Assembly (NCBI GenBank): GCA_937893225.1
Contig: CALBJM010000297.1
Coordinates: 1-5,686 of the forward strand
From: an uncultured Erysipelotrichaceae bacterium
GTDB lineage: Bacteria > Bacillota_I > Bacilli_A > Erysipelotrichales > Erysipelotrichaceae
Reading direction: 5' to 3'
Length of the DNA stretch: 5,686 bases
Shown here: in pieces, positions 1 to 5,621 of the stretch
Layout: each line of letters opens with the position of its first letter
Numbering within the stretch: position 1 is the stretch's first letter
Position numbers and translations under genes: made by a program
The notes under the pieces: model-generated
What the model was told of the DNA's origin: nothing
The model's input: only the letters and a program-made list of their open reading frames with translations
Databases searched by the model: none

Positions 1-1472
1 ATTTCTTTCATCCTTTCAGCAATTACATGCATGCCTTCTTTGCATGTGATAGATCGCGTAAAACGAATTTTTTTGTTTTCTAGATCAGCTAAGTTTTGTG
101 GAATCTTTACATCAGTTACTTCATGCAGTTTTTTCATTGCCGCAAAGTCATCATCATATATATCGTTTGTAATACATGCTAGTACATCTTTGCAGAATTT
201 GTATGGAGAAGCAGTAGATAGAACCACAGAAGGTGTTTTGTCACCTGTTTCTTCTACGTATTGTCTGTATGCTTGCAATGCGACAGATGTATGTGTATCA
301 ATGAGTACATGTTCTTTTTGATACAGGGCATGGATCGTTTTTTTACATTGTTCTTCGCTTGCCCAATATCCTTTGAATATGGAAGATATTCTTTGAAACA
401 ATTGTTTATCAATTGTGTAGCTTCCTTTTTCTTTGAGTTCTTGCATCATCTTTCTAACAAATGCATCATCATAATTACTCATCATAAACAAAAGACGTTC
501 AAGATTAGAAGAAATCAAAATATCCATGGAAGGAGACATTGTTGGAACAAATTCTCTATGAATGGAATATGTACCAGAGTTCAAAAAATCTGTTAAGACA
601 TTATTTGTGTTGGAAGCACAAATCAGTTTGTGGATTGGCAAGCCAATCCTTTTCGCTAGATAACCAGCTAAAATATCTCCGAAATTTCCTGTAGGAACAC
701 AAAAATTTACCATATCGCCACAATGTATTTCTCCATTTTGTACAAGTTTTACATAAGAAGAATAGTAATACACGATTTGTGGTACAAGTCTACCAATATT
801 AATGGAATTTGCTGAAGATATCGTTACGTTATTTAAAGAAGCAAGAACTTCTGGATTGGAAGTGGCATCTTTGACGAGTCTTTGACAATCATCAAAATTT
901 CCTTGCACCGCAATAACTTCAACGTTCTTGCCTTCACTTGTTTGCATTTGTCTCTTTTGAACTTGAGAAACACCAATTTCAGGATAAAAAACTGTGATTG
1001 CGGTATTTGGAACATCAGCAAAACCACTAATAGCTGCCTTTCCGGTATCGCCACTGGTAGCTGTAAGTATAGAAATCGTGTCATGTAGATTTTCTTTTTC
1101 ATAGGCTTTTGTGAGAAGATGCGGTAATAAAGTTAGTGCAATATCTTTAAAAGCACTTGTTGGACCGTGCCAAAGTTCCATTAAGTGGCAGTCTTCTATC
1201 TTTTTTATAGGAACGATTTCTTGTGTATCGAATTTTGTATCATATGCTTTTTGAATACAGTCATGGATTTCTTGTTGTGTGTAGTCATTGAGAAAACTGC
1301 CAATGATTTTTTCAGCGATTTCTTGATAAGAAAGATTTAATACATCTTTGACATCGATGTGGATGTCTATATCATAAGGTGTGTATAAACCACCATCTGA
1401 TGCTAAACCATGAATAATAGCGTTATGCGGCATTTCACATAAATTGATATTTCTACTACTGACATATTTCAT
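1..1472 (-). CDS. thrC: Threonine synthase, 3'-truncated by window edge
   Basis: This is a PLP enzyme that converts O-phospho-L-homoserine and water to L-threonine and phosphate, the last step of threonine synthesis, in the cytoplasm. Reading the minus strand by hand gives 490 uninterrupted codons with no stop before the edge. The family's long form is about 490-500 residues, so probably only a few C-terminal residues are missing. Visible motifs are the N-terminal ASDGGLYTP (24-32), the PLP-lysine motif WHGPTSAFKD with K109 as the predicted Schiff-base lysine, TATSGDTGKAA (137-147), the phosphate-binding-type PTGNFGD (260-266), DTHTSVA (392-398) and STASPYKF (419-426). The ATG at 1472 is preceded by AAGGAG nine bases upstream and gives the family's usual N-terminus. 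It is transcribed divergently from hom-lysC-asd, which make its upstream precursors. The identification is secure; the exact C-terminus is not visible. Confidence 0.96.
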   Translation of the reverse strand, partial: MKYVSSRNINLCEMPHNAIIHGLASDGGLYTPYDIDIHIDVKDVLNLSYQEIAEKIIGSFLNDYTQQEIHDCIQKAYDTKFDTQEIVPIKKIEDCHLMELWHGPTSAFKDIALTLLPHLLTKAYEKENLHDTISILTATSGDTGKAAISGFADVPNTAITVFYPEIGVSQVQKRQMQTSEGKNVEVIAVQGNFDDCQRLVKDATSNPEVLASLNNVTISSANSINIGRLVPQIVYYYSSYVKLVQNGEIHCGDMVNFCVPTGNFGDILAGYLAKRIGLPIHKLICASNTNNVLTDFLNSGTYSIHREFVPTMSPSMDILISSNLERLLFMMSNYDDAFVRKMMQELKEKGSYTIDKQLFQRISSIFKGYWASEEQCKKTIHALYQKEHVLIDTHTSVALQAYRQYVEETGDKTPSVVLSTASPYKFCKDVLACITNDIYDDDFAAMKKLHEVTDVKIPQNLADLENKKIRFTRSITCKEGMHVIAERMKE

Positions 1473-1481
1473 ATAAAAAAT

Positions 1482-1488
1482 GCTCCTT
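1482..1488 (-). promoter_or_regulatory. Shine-Dalgarno site of thrC
   Basis: The minus strand reads AAGGAGC here, nine bases before the ATG at 1472. It fixes the thrC start. The site overlaps the plus-strand -35 candidate of hom, so the two genes share very compact control DNA. Confidence 0.85.
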
Positions 1489-1515
1489 GTATTGAATACT
1501 CGATTATGATACTAT
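1487..1515 (+). promoter_or_regulatory. Candidate promoter of the hom-lysC-asd operon
   Basis: The -35 candidate TTGTAT (1487-1492) is followed by a 17-base spacer and the extended -10 TGATACTAT (1507-1515, hexamer TACTAT 1510-1515). Transcription would start near 1522, giving a leader of about 45 bases before hom. That is too short for a T-box or lysine riboswitch. The -10 abuts the opposite-strand thrC -10 candidate. The spacing and extended -10 are good and the -35 is mediocre. Confidence 0.55.
1503..1508 (-). promoter_or_regulatory. Candidate -10 element for thrC
   Basis: The minus strand reads CATAAT, five of six matches to TATAAT, placed to give a leader of roughly 25-30 bases before thrC. 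No good -35 hexamer lies at 16-18 bases: TTGTTT occurs only at 14 or 20 bases. An alternative is the TGGACA at about 1517-1522 on the minus strand acting as a -35, but the -10 it implies is poor and lies too close to the ribosome site. This is a weak call, supported mainly by position. Confidence 0.35.
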
Positions 1516-1557
1516 GTCCACGAAACAAAAACAAGTGTGTTTAAGATAAGTACACAT

Positions 1558-1563
1558 GGAGGG
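1558..1563 (+). promoter_or_regulatory. Shine-Dalgarno site that decides the hom start
   Basis: GGAGGG ends three bases before the ATG at 1567. The spacing is a little short, but the core is strong. It favours the ATG at 1567 over an in-frame GTG at 1537, which has no comparable site and would add ten residues ahead of the nucleotide-binding strand. The family normally starts right at that strand (MKIGLLGHGVVGSG). Confidence 0.8.
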
Positions 1564-1566
1564 AAC

Positions 1567-2694
1567 ATGAAAATTGGTTTACTTGGACATGGTGTAGTAG
1601 GAAGTGGTGTGCGAAAAATTATTGATGACAACCACATACCTGGTGTAGAAATAAAGCGTATTTTAGTACATACTGAAAAAGAAATCATCGACAAGTCTTT
1701 GATGACTACAAATGTGGATGTTATATTACAAGATCCTGAAATTGACATCGTTGTAGAGTGTATGGGTGGTATTGAACCTGCTAGGAGTTATGCATTACGT
1801 GCAATGCAAAGTGGAAAGAACTTTGTAACATCGAATAAAAAAATGCTCGCTTCTTCATTTTCAGAATTGTTGAAATGTGCAAAGAAAAACCATGTCACAA
1901 TTGGATATGAAGCAAGTTGTGGTGGTGGCATTCCGTGGATGGCAAATTTGGAAAGAATTCGACGTATTGAAGAAATTCAGGCATTTCGTGGAATTTTAAA
2001 TGGGACAACAAACTATATTCTTTCTCGCATGTATCAAGAAAAACAAGCATTTGATGCAATGCTAAAAGATGCACAAAAATTAGGTTATGCGGAAAGAGAT
2101 CCTTCGGATGATATAGATGGTTTGGACGTACGCTATAAAGTGGCTTTGAGTTGTGCAAAGGCATTTGGGAGAATGATAGACGTAGAACAAATTCCTACTT
2201 TTGGCATTCGGAATATCCAGAAGGGTGATTTAGAATATGGCAGGGAGATTGGCTGTGTTATTAAATTAGTAGGAAAAGCAAATCTAGATGGTATGGCGGT
2301 GGTTATGCCAGTGTTTGTAAAACAAGAAGATATTTTTGCATCCATTCCTTTAAACTATAATGCAATAGAATGTGCTTCTGCATCCCTTGGTCTTGCAACG
2401 TTTATTGGACAGGGGGCAGGTTCTTTGCCAACTGCACATGCGGTCGTACAAGATGTTTTAGATGTTGTAAATGGTGTTGCAACATTGCAAGATTGTCATC
2501 TAGCAACTGTGAATAATACAAGTGTAGAAGGCAAATATTATGTGCGTACAACACAGCGTGAAGCGTTTGAAGGGTATATAGAGCAAGAAGCAAAGTGTGG
2601 TTTTTTGACGAAGAAAATGTGTATTGAAAAGCTATGTGATTTAGTGAGAAAGTCTAAAGATGAAGCGATTTTTGTTGCAGAGGTGATGAAATGA
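1567..2694 (+). CDS. hom: Homoserine dehydrogenase, short form
   Basis: It reduces L-aspartate-4-semialdehyde to L-homoserine with NAD(P)H, committing the pathway to threonine (and methionine) rather than lysine; cytoplasmic. The 375 residues start with the dinucleotide-binding loop GLLGHGVVGSG (4-14), followed by TSNKK (88-92), the catalytic-domain stretch LNGTTNYILSRM (144-155), and AERDPSDDIDGLDVRYK (175-191). By alignment from memory to yeast Hom3-pathway dehydrogenase (Hom6), E176, D187 and K191 match the Glu208, Asp219 and Lys223 active-site residues, with conserved spacing. GQGAGSLPTAHAVVQD (281-296) closes the catalytic unit. Usual Gram-positive Hom proteins of about 400-435 residues carry a full ACT domain. 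Here only about 53 residues follow (KYYVRT at 323-328 onward), so the regulatory part is reduced or divergent. Its stop overlaps the lysC start by ATGA. Confidence 0.96.
   Translation: MKIGLLGHGVVGSGVRKIIDDNHIPGVEIKRILVHTEKEIIDKSLMTTNVDVILQDPEIDIVVECMGGIEPARSYALRAMQSGKNFVTSNKKMLASSFSELLKCAKKNHVTIGYEASCGGGIPWMANLERIRRIEEIQAFRGILNGTTNYILSRMYQEKQAFDAMLKDAQKLGYAERDPSDDIDGLDVRYKVALSCAKAFGRMIDVEQIPTFGIRNIQKGDLEYGREIGCVIKLVGKANLDGMAVVMPVFVKQEDIFASIPLNYNAIECASASLGLATFIGQGAGSLPTAHAVVQDVLDVVNGVATLQDCHLATVNNTSVEGKYYVRTTQREAFEGYIEQEAKCGFLTKKMCIEKLCDLVRKSKDEAIFVAEVMK
2679..2686 (+). promoter_or_regulatory. Shine-Dalgarno site of lysC, inside the end of hom
   Basis: AGAGGTGA lies within the last codons of hom, four bases before the lysC ATG at 2691. 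Together with the ATGA overlap at 2691-2694, this indicates that ribosomes finishing hom can restart on lysC. Confidence 0.75.
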
Positions 2695-4028
2695 TCAAAG
2701 TTGTGAAATTTGGTGGCTCTTCTGTAGCAAATGCAGAACAGTTTCAAAAAGTGAAAAATATTGTGGAGAGTGATCCGAGTAGAAAGTTTATCGTTACTTC
2801 TGCATGTGGAAAAGAGTCCCATGAGGATCATAAAGTAACAGATTTGTTGTATTTGATACAAGCACATATTCAATATGGTGTTTCTTACGAGAGTTTATTT
2901 GATATGGTCGTAAAGAAATACACATCTATTAAAGAAGATTTGCATCTGTCATTAGATCTTGAAGCGGAATTTCAAAAAATGCGTGATATTTTAACAAAAA
3001 ATGATACACCAGATTATCTTGTTTCACGCGGTGAATATTTAACGGGAAAGTTATTAGCAGAATATTTAGGGGCAACATTCGTAGATGCTGCAAAAGTAAT
3101 CCAGTTTCATTATGATGGTACCATTGATATGAAACGTACAGGCGAACAGTTGCAATTGTATGCAAAGAATCATGAAAAGATACTTGTTCCTGGTTTCTAT
3201 GGTGCTATGCCAAATGGAACGATTCGTGTAATGAGTCGAGGAGGCTCAGATATTACAGGTGCTGTTTTAGCAAACCTTGTAAATGCAGATGTATATGAAA
3301 ACTGGACAGATGTATCTGGTTTTATGGTTGTTGATCCAAGAATCATTTCTCATCCTATTTCTATTCCAAGAATTACATATGCAGAGTTGCGTGAAATGAG
3401 TTACATGGGTGCAAATGTCCTACATGATGAGTCCGTATATCCTGTGCGTGAAAAAAACATTCCAATCAATATTCGCAATACGAATGAACCAGATCATCCA
3501 GGAACAATGATCATGGAAGATTGTAGTGCTATGGATAAGCTTGACCCACCTCATGCGATTACGGGTATTACGGGACGAAAAAATTACACTGTAATTTCTT
3601 TAACAAAAGCACATAGTTCTACTGAAATTGGCTTTTTGAGAAAATTATTGTCTGTTTTTGAAAAATACAATGTTTCTATAGAAGCTGTACCAGTGACAGT
3701 AGATACATATAGTATCGTTGTGCAAACGCATTTGATCAATCATTGCCTCTATGAAATCATTGGTGAACTTAAAGAACAATTAAAACCAGAAGACATTCGT
3801 GTAGAAGACCATCAAGCAATGATTGCAGTCGTTGGTAGAGAAATGAAGCAACGTGCAGGTATTTCTGGACAATTGTTGAGTGAATTTGGAAGAAACAAGA
3901 TCAATATCCGAACAATTTCTCAATCATCCTATGAATTAACAATTATGATTGGTGTTTCAGATGATGATTTTGAAAAAGCTATTCGAGCAATTTATGAAAA
4001 ATTTGTTGCGGAGGAAAAGAAAGAATGA
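2691..4028 (+). CDS. lysC: Aspartate kinase (monofunctional, two ACT domains)
   Basis: It phosphorylates L-aspartate with ATP to 4-phospho-L-aspartate, the entry and main control step of the aspartate family; cytoplasmic. At 445 residues it matches monofunctional aspartokinases with both ACT units. The amino-acid-kinase domain (about 1-285) shows VVKFGGSSVA (4-13, with K6), SRGEYLTGKLLAEYLGA (112-128, with E115), the nucleotide loop SRGGSDITGAVLA (182-194), ENWTDVSG (203-210), DPR (215-217) and AELREMSYMGANVLH (231-245). The N-terminal style, TSACGKESHEDHKVTDLL, follows the clostridial subgroup with its SAPGK..D.KVTDLL pattern. The ACT repeats span roughly 298-365 and 376-441. In ACT1 the usual P[ST]GID segment reads PVTVD (334-338), which could alter effector binding. 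It is joined to hom and asd by ATGA overlaps. Feedback by lysine or threonine is likely, but which one is not evident from sequence. Confidence 0.96.
   Translation: MIKVVKFGGSSVANAEQFQKVKNIVESDPSRKFIVTSACGKESHEDHKVTDLLYLIQAHIQYGVSYESLFDMVVKKYTSIKEDLHLSLDLEAEFQKMRDILTKNDTPDYLVSRGEYLTGKLLAEYLGATFVDAAKVIQFHYDGTIDMKRTGEQLQLYAKNHEKILVPGFYGAMPNGTIRVMSRGGSDITGAVLANLVNADVYENWTDVSGFMVVDPRIISHPISIPRITYAELREMSYMGANVLHDESVYPVREKNIPINIRNTNEPDHPGTMIMEDCSAMDKLDPPHAITGITGRKNYTVISLTKAHSSTEIGFLRKLLSVFEKYNVSIEAVPVTVDTYSIVVQTHLINHCLYEIIGELKEQLKPEDIRVEDHQAMIAVVGREMKQRAGISGQLLSEFGRNKINIRTISQSSYELTIMIGVSDDDFEKAIRAIYEKFVAEEKKE
4010..4014 (+). promoter_or_regulatory. Shine-Dalgarno site of asd, inside the end of lysC
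   Basis: GGAGG lies in the codons for the last residues of LysC, ten bases before the asd ATG at 4025. The spacing is slightly long. With the ATGA overlap at 4025-4028 it supports translational coupling. Confidence 0.7.
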
Positions 4029-4996
4029 AAGTTGGTATTGTAGGTGCTACTGGAGCAGTTGGCAGACAGATGATAACGTGTCTAGAAGAAAGAAATATTC
4101 CAATTGAAGAATTACGTTTATTTGCTTCTGATAAATCAAAAGGCATAAAGTTACCTTTTCATGACACACAAATAGAAGTGCGTGTTGTAGAAGATGGCTG
4201 TTTTAATGGTTTAGAGTATGTGTTAGGGGCAGTGAGTAATGCATTGAGTAAACAATATCGTCCAATGATAGAAAAAGCTGGTGCAGTATATATTGATAAT
4301 AGTTCTGCATTTCGTATGGAAGATGATGTACCGTTGGTGATTCCAGAAATCAATGGTGAAGATGCATTGCAGCACCATGGAACAATTGCTAATCCAAATT
4401 GTTCTACAATCATTACTCTTATGGCAGTAGCGCCAATGAATCATCTATCTAAGATAACATCGATTCAAGCATGTACATATCAAGCTGTTAGTGGTGCTGG
4501 CAAGCAAGGTATTGAAGAATTAGAAAATGAAATTCAAGGAAAGCAAGCAGAAGCAAAGGTTTTCCCTGCTCAAATTGCTTACAATGTGATTGCTGATATA
4601 GGTACGATGCTAGATAATGGCTATACAACAGAAGAAATGAAAATGCAAAATGAAGGACGAAAGATCTTACATTTACCTGATTTAAAAGTGACATGTACAT
4701 GTGTGCGCGTGCCTGTTTATCGCTCACATTCCATTTCAGCTTCTGTTGTTACAGAACAACAAATATCTATAGAAGATGCCAAAAATTCTATTCGTCAATT
4801 TGATGGAGATGTATTATGTGAAGATACGATTCCAATGCCGATTGACACAAGTGATCAAGATCTTGTTTATGTTGGGAGAATTCGCAGAGACCTTGTGAAT
4901 GATAAAGGATTAGTAGTGTGGTGTTGCGGTGATCAGATTCGCAAGGGAGCAGCAACAAATGCGGTTGAAATCATGCAATATCTGAATGCACATTAA
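4025..4996 (+). CDS. asd: Aspartate-semialdehyde dehydrogenase
   Basis: It reduces 4-phospho-L-aspartate to L-aspartate-4-semialdehyde with NADPH and release of phosphate, the branch point for lysine/diaminopimelate and threonine/methionine; cytoplasmic. The 323 residues are close to the 325-350 usual for the Gram-positive type. The N-terminal Rossmann loop reads GIVGATGAVGRQM (4-16). DNSSAFRMEDDVPLVIPE (91-108) includes R97, probably a phosphate/substrate contact. The catalytic cysteine is C126 in NPNCS. Q153 lies in TYQAVSGAGK (151-160). EEMKM (203-207) carries the substrate-binding lysine K206. VRVPVYRSHS (227-236) contains H235, the expected general base. KGAATNAVEI (307-316) is the conserved C-terminal NADP-site helix. 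All key residues are present. It is the third gene of the operon, and its stop lies inside a perfect palindrome. Confidence 0.97.
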   Translation: MKVGIVGATGAVGRQMITCLEERNIPIEELRLFASDKSKGIKLPFHDTQIEVRVVEDGCFNGLEYVLGAVSNALSKQYRPMIEKAGAVYIDNSSAFRMEDDVPLVIPEINGEDALQHHGTIANPNCSTIITLMAVAPMNHLSKITSIQACTYQAVSGAGKQGIEELENEIQGKQAEAKVFPAQIAYNVIADIGTMLDNGYTTEEMKMQNEGRKILHLPDLKVTCTCVRVPVYRSHSISASVVTEQQISIEDAKNSIRQFDGDVLCEDTIPMPIDTSDQDLVYVGRIRRDLVNDKGLVVWCCGDQIRKGAATNAVEIMQYLNAH

Positions 4997-5000
4997 TGTG
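4989..5000 (+). repeat. Perfect 12-bp palindrome across the asd stop codon
   Basis: CACATTAATGTG is its own reverse complement. It contains the asd TAA (4994-4996), and its last two bases are the TG of the extended -10 candidate of the next gene. As RNA it would form only a 4-bp stem and has no T-run directly after it, so it is not a terminator. It could be an operator half-site pair or chance; 12-bp palindromes are expected about once or twice in a window this size and composition. Confidence 0.4.
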
Positions 5001-5007
5001 TTACAAT
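4999..5007 (+). promoter_or_regulatory. Candidate extended -10 promoter of the 173-residue gene
   Basis: TGTTACAAT is an extended -10 (TGn plus TACAAT, five of six matches). It would start transcription near 5014 with a leader of about 20 bases. There is no recognisable -35 at 16-18 bases upstream; that position reads about TATCTG. It may give a secondary internal promoter, while read-through from asd supplies the rest, since no terminator separates the genes. Confidence 0.35.
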
Positions 5008-5033
5008 ATTTTTGAAAAAAAGAGGATAAGAAT

Positions 5034-5555
5034 ATGTCACATAAAGTATTGCTTTCTGTTACAACATTAGCCGTTGCTGCAGCTGCAGCAAGTGTTGCTT
5101 GTTGGAAAATGTGGAAAGACAAAAAAGAAGAAAAACAAGAAAAAGATGATGAAATACACTTCATCAAAATCGAAGATGCAGAAGATGAAACACCAAAAAC
5201 ATATAGTGCAGAAGGAAAAAGTACAGAAGTACAAGAAATAGCTGCAGTATATCCATATTTGGATCCGAGCTTTATTGAAACGATTTTGGCAAAAGACAAA
5301 GAGTTCAATGCAACATATGAAGAAGATGTTCTTGTTACAGTTACACATGTTGTAAAGTTTTCTGATGCGGAAGAAAGAAAAGCTTTTGTTGAAATTATGG
5401 AAGTAAGTGGATATACAACAGAATTAGATGGAGAAATAGTAAAAGCTTCAAGAAAATTCTTTACTGAATCTGGGGCAATTATTTCTGATATTTTAAATGT
5501 TGCAAATCAAACAAATGCATTGATGGGAGAATACGTAGAATATAGTATTCATTAA
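5034..5555 (+). CDS. Unrecognised protein with N-terminal membrane/export segment and small C-terminal domain
   Basis: I do not recognise this 173-residue protein. The ATG is preceded by AGAGGATAAG. Residues 5-23 form one hydrophobic, alanine-rich segment. It is followed at once by WKMWKDKKEEK, which on the positive-inside rule favours an anchored protein with a cytoplasmic C-terminus. However, SVAC (20-23) also resembles a weak lipobox or signal-peptidase site, so an exported lipoprotein is possible. Residues 29-65 are a charged, low-complexity linker. A compact domain follows: a helix near 78-87, a strand at 98-109 (TVTHVVKF), a helix at 112-125, GY at 126-127, strands at 128-132 and 134-143, a helix at 144-163, and a strand at 165-172 (GEYVEYSI). 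This beta-alpha-beta-beta-alpha-beta order is ferredoxin-like and loosely recalls RraB-type domains; that resemblance is inference. It lies 37 bases after asd and ends at a terminator, so it probably shares the operon transcript. Its role is unknown. Confidence 0.9.
   Translation: MSHKVLLSVTTLAVAAAAASVACWKMWKDKKEEKQEKDDEIHFIKIEDAEDETPKTYSAEGKSTEVQEIAAVYPYLDPSFIETILAKDKEFNATYEEDVLVTVTHVVKFSDAEERKAFVEIMEVSGYTTELDGEIVKASRKFFTESGAIISDILNVANQTNALMGEYVEYSIH
5074..5091 (+). repeat. Perfect 18-bp palindrome within the alanine codons
   Basis: TTGCTGCAGCTGCAGCAA equals its own reverse complement and encodes the alanine run of the membrane segment (residues 14-20, VAAAAAS). In mRNA it can form a 7-bp GC-containing stem with an AGCU loop about 40 bases after the start codon. 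Alternating GCT/GCA codons make such symmetry easier to reach by chance. No T-run follows, so it is not a terminator. Confidence 0.6.
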
Positions 5556-5580
5556 GCACTTCATTAGAGTGCTTTTTTTT
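5554..5580 (+). terminator. Intrinsic terminator
   Basis: AAGCACT (5554-5560) and AGTGCTT (5568-5574) form a perfect 7-bp stem around the loop TCATTAG. An uninterrupted run of eight T follows (5573-5580), with another six T at 5584-5589. The stem begins within the TAA stop codon of the 173-residue gene, closing the hom-lysC-asd transcription unit or that gene's own transcript. Confidence 0.9.
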
Positions 5581-5588
5581 AGCTTTTT

Positions 5589-5597
5589 TGTTAAAAT
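5589..5597 (+). promoter_or_regulatory. Candidate extended -10 promoter of the right-edge gene
   Basis: TGTTAAAAT is TGn plus TAAAAT. It sits just after the T-run of the terminator and 24 bases before the ATG at 5622. An overlapping AATAAT (5595-5600) is an alternative hexamer. No convincing -35 is present, because that region is terminator stem. A new promoter is expected here since the previous transcript ends at the terminator. Confidence 0.35.
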
Positions 5598-5621
5598 AAT
5601 ATCCATTGATTGAGGTTATAT

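Noticed and set aside
833..1102. Minus-strand open frame of 89 codons and the plus-strand frames at 31-596 and 882-1088
   Set aside because: They lie inside thrC in other frames. The thrC frame is continuous across the whole region with conserved motifs, while these show no ribosome site or recognisable protein character.
1537..1566. GTG at 1537 as the start of hom
   Set aside because: It would add ten residues ahead of the normal N-terminal strand and has no good ribosome site, whereas the ATG at 1567 has GGAGGG just upstream.
1516..1566. T-box, lysine riboswitch or peptide attenuator ahead of hom
   Set aside because: The leader is only about 45 bases, with no terminator-like stem and T-run, no T-box sequence and no run of threonine or lysine codons behind a start.
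4997..5033. Terminator between asd and the next gene
   Set aside because: The palindrome here gives only a 4-bp stem and the following bases (TTACAATATTTTTG) are not a continuous T-run, so termination is unlikely.
4910..5308. Minus-strand open frame of 132 codons over the asd end and the 173-residue gene
   Set aside because: It crosses a gene boundary, is antisense to well-supported genes, has no convincing ribosome site, and its Ser/Cys/Phe-rich composition is typical of reading such genes backwards.
5034..5555. The 173-residue gene as part of a defence, toxin-antitoxin or phage system
   Set aside because: It has no catalytic motif, no partner gene of the usual kind, and sits between housekeeping genes with similar base composition.
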